Part shown: positions 8,394 through 8,721 of the stretch, piece by piece | How the letters are laid out: each line of letters starts with the position of its first letter | Numbering within the stretch: position 1 is the stretch's first letter | Assembly: GCA_013696695.1 (NCBI GenBank) | Contig: JACCYD010001497.1 | Span: forward strand, 1 to 8,721 | Source of the DNA: Deltaproteobacteria bacterium | Lineage (GTDB): Bacteria; Myxococcota_A; Polyangia; Haliangiales; Haliangiaceae | Direction of reading: 5' to 3' | DNA length: 8,721 nt | Position numbers and translations under genes: made by a program | Notes under the pieces: generated by a model | Told to the model about the DNA's origin: nothing | Seen by the model: the letters and a program-made list of their open reading frames with translations, nothing else | Databases searched by the model: none

Positions 8394-8721
8394 TCAGCGC
8401 GCGGCGGCCCGGATCGCCCACAGCTCGTTCGCGGCGGCGCGGCGGCGATCGGCAACGCCCATCGAATCGCTAAACTTGATCATGCGGTAGCGAGCCGAGA
8501 GGGCATCGGCCTTCGCGCCCTTCTTGTCGGCGTACGCCTTCAGCTCGCGGCCGACAGCCATGTAGAGAGTGGCGAGCTCCTGCGGGGTCGGATCCGGTGC
8601 GTTCGCGGCCGGCGGCTTCGGATAGGTCGGCGTGGGCGTCGGCTTCGGGGTGGGTTTTTGTGTCGGCGAAGGCGATGTCGACGGCGACCGGGTGCCGGAC
8701 GTCGTCGGGGCTGTCCCGTAC
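8394..8721 (-). CDS. Unrecognised protein, C-terminal part (runs off the right edge)
   Basis: The last 108 residues of a larger protein are visible, ending at the TGA at 8394-8396. The visible part begins with a Ser/Thr/Pro-rich linker with Lys (pattern PTPKPTPTPTYPKPP), typical of an extracytoplasmic or interdomain spacer. It then continues into a helical, charged segment (DPTQELATLYMAVGRELKAY, then DALSARYRMIKFSDSMG and RRAANELWAIRAAAR). I do not recognise the family. The codon bias and amino-acid make-up look coding. The opposite strand is also open here but encodes an Arg/Gly-rich shadow. The gene converges on imuB. Such a tail could belong to a lipoprotein or to a kinase or scaffold with a C-terminal linker; this is not decidable from the visible part. 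Confidence 0.75.
   Translation of the reverse strand, partial: YGTAPTTSGTRSPSTSPSPTQKPTPKPTPTPTYPKPPAANAPDPTPQELATLYMAVGRELKAYADKKGAKADALSARYRMIKFSDSMGVADRRRAAANELWAIRAAAR

Noticed and set aside
8379..8721. Plus-strand frame from GTG 8379, with AGGAG upstream, open to the window edge
   Set aside because: The product is Arg/Gly-rich and mirrors the minus-strand gene, which has a sensible linker plus helical domain. The AGGAG match and the nearby palindrome are worth recalling only if RNA data show a transcript.

Overview
High-GC bacterial DNA with compact genes, frequent GTG starts and few Shine-Dalgarno sequences. The coding style, a lipoprotein-like M28 peptidase, a GspC-like PDZ protein and an imuA-imuB pair suggest a myxobacterial-type deltaproteobacterium (Myxococcota). 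That assignment is inference from gene content; no rRNA or other marker is present.

Layout. 1-634 (-): 5' part of moeA (molybdenum cofactor synthesis), running off the left edge. 635-721: short divergent intergenic region with a perfect 10-bp palindrome next to the moeA start. 722-3625 (+): large exported peptidase with a TolB-like propeller, a PA-like insert, an M28 zinc peptidase domain and a C-terminal PDZ domain. 3626-3670: convergent intergenic hairpin. 3671-4534 and 4564-4941 (-): probable two-gene operon of uncharacterised proteins, one with a long coiled coil and one small, with a DEAxxxSFPASDPP motif and a C-terminal membrane helix. 5004-5900 (+): divergent single-pass membrane protein with two PDZ domains, the second strongly GspC-like. 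5989-6660 (+): imuA. 6728-8235 (+): imuB, complete in content but split by a one-base frameshift near 7357. 8236-8393: convergent intergenic region with two near-identical palindromes. 8394-8721 (-): 3' end of an unrecognised gene, running off the right edge.

How they work together. imuA and imuB are accessory factors of the mutagenic DnaE2 (ImuC) translesion polymerase; dnaE2 is not in the window. A dyad resembling a LexA/SOS operator lies between imuA and imuB and touches the imuB start codon, so imuB may have its own damage-controlled promoter. A palindrome with a similar GTAC-centred core recurs beyond the end of imuB. The other genes look like ordinary housekeeping or envelope genes. I see no insertion sequence, CRISPR array, tRNA or rRNA, and no gap over 300 bases without a gene.
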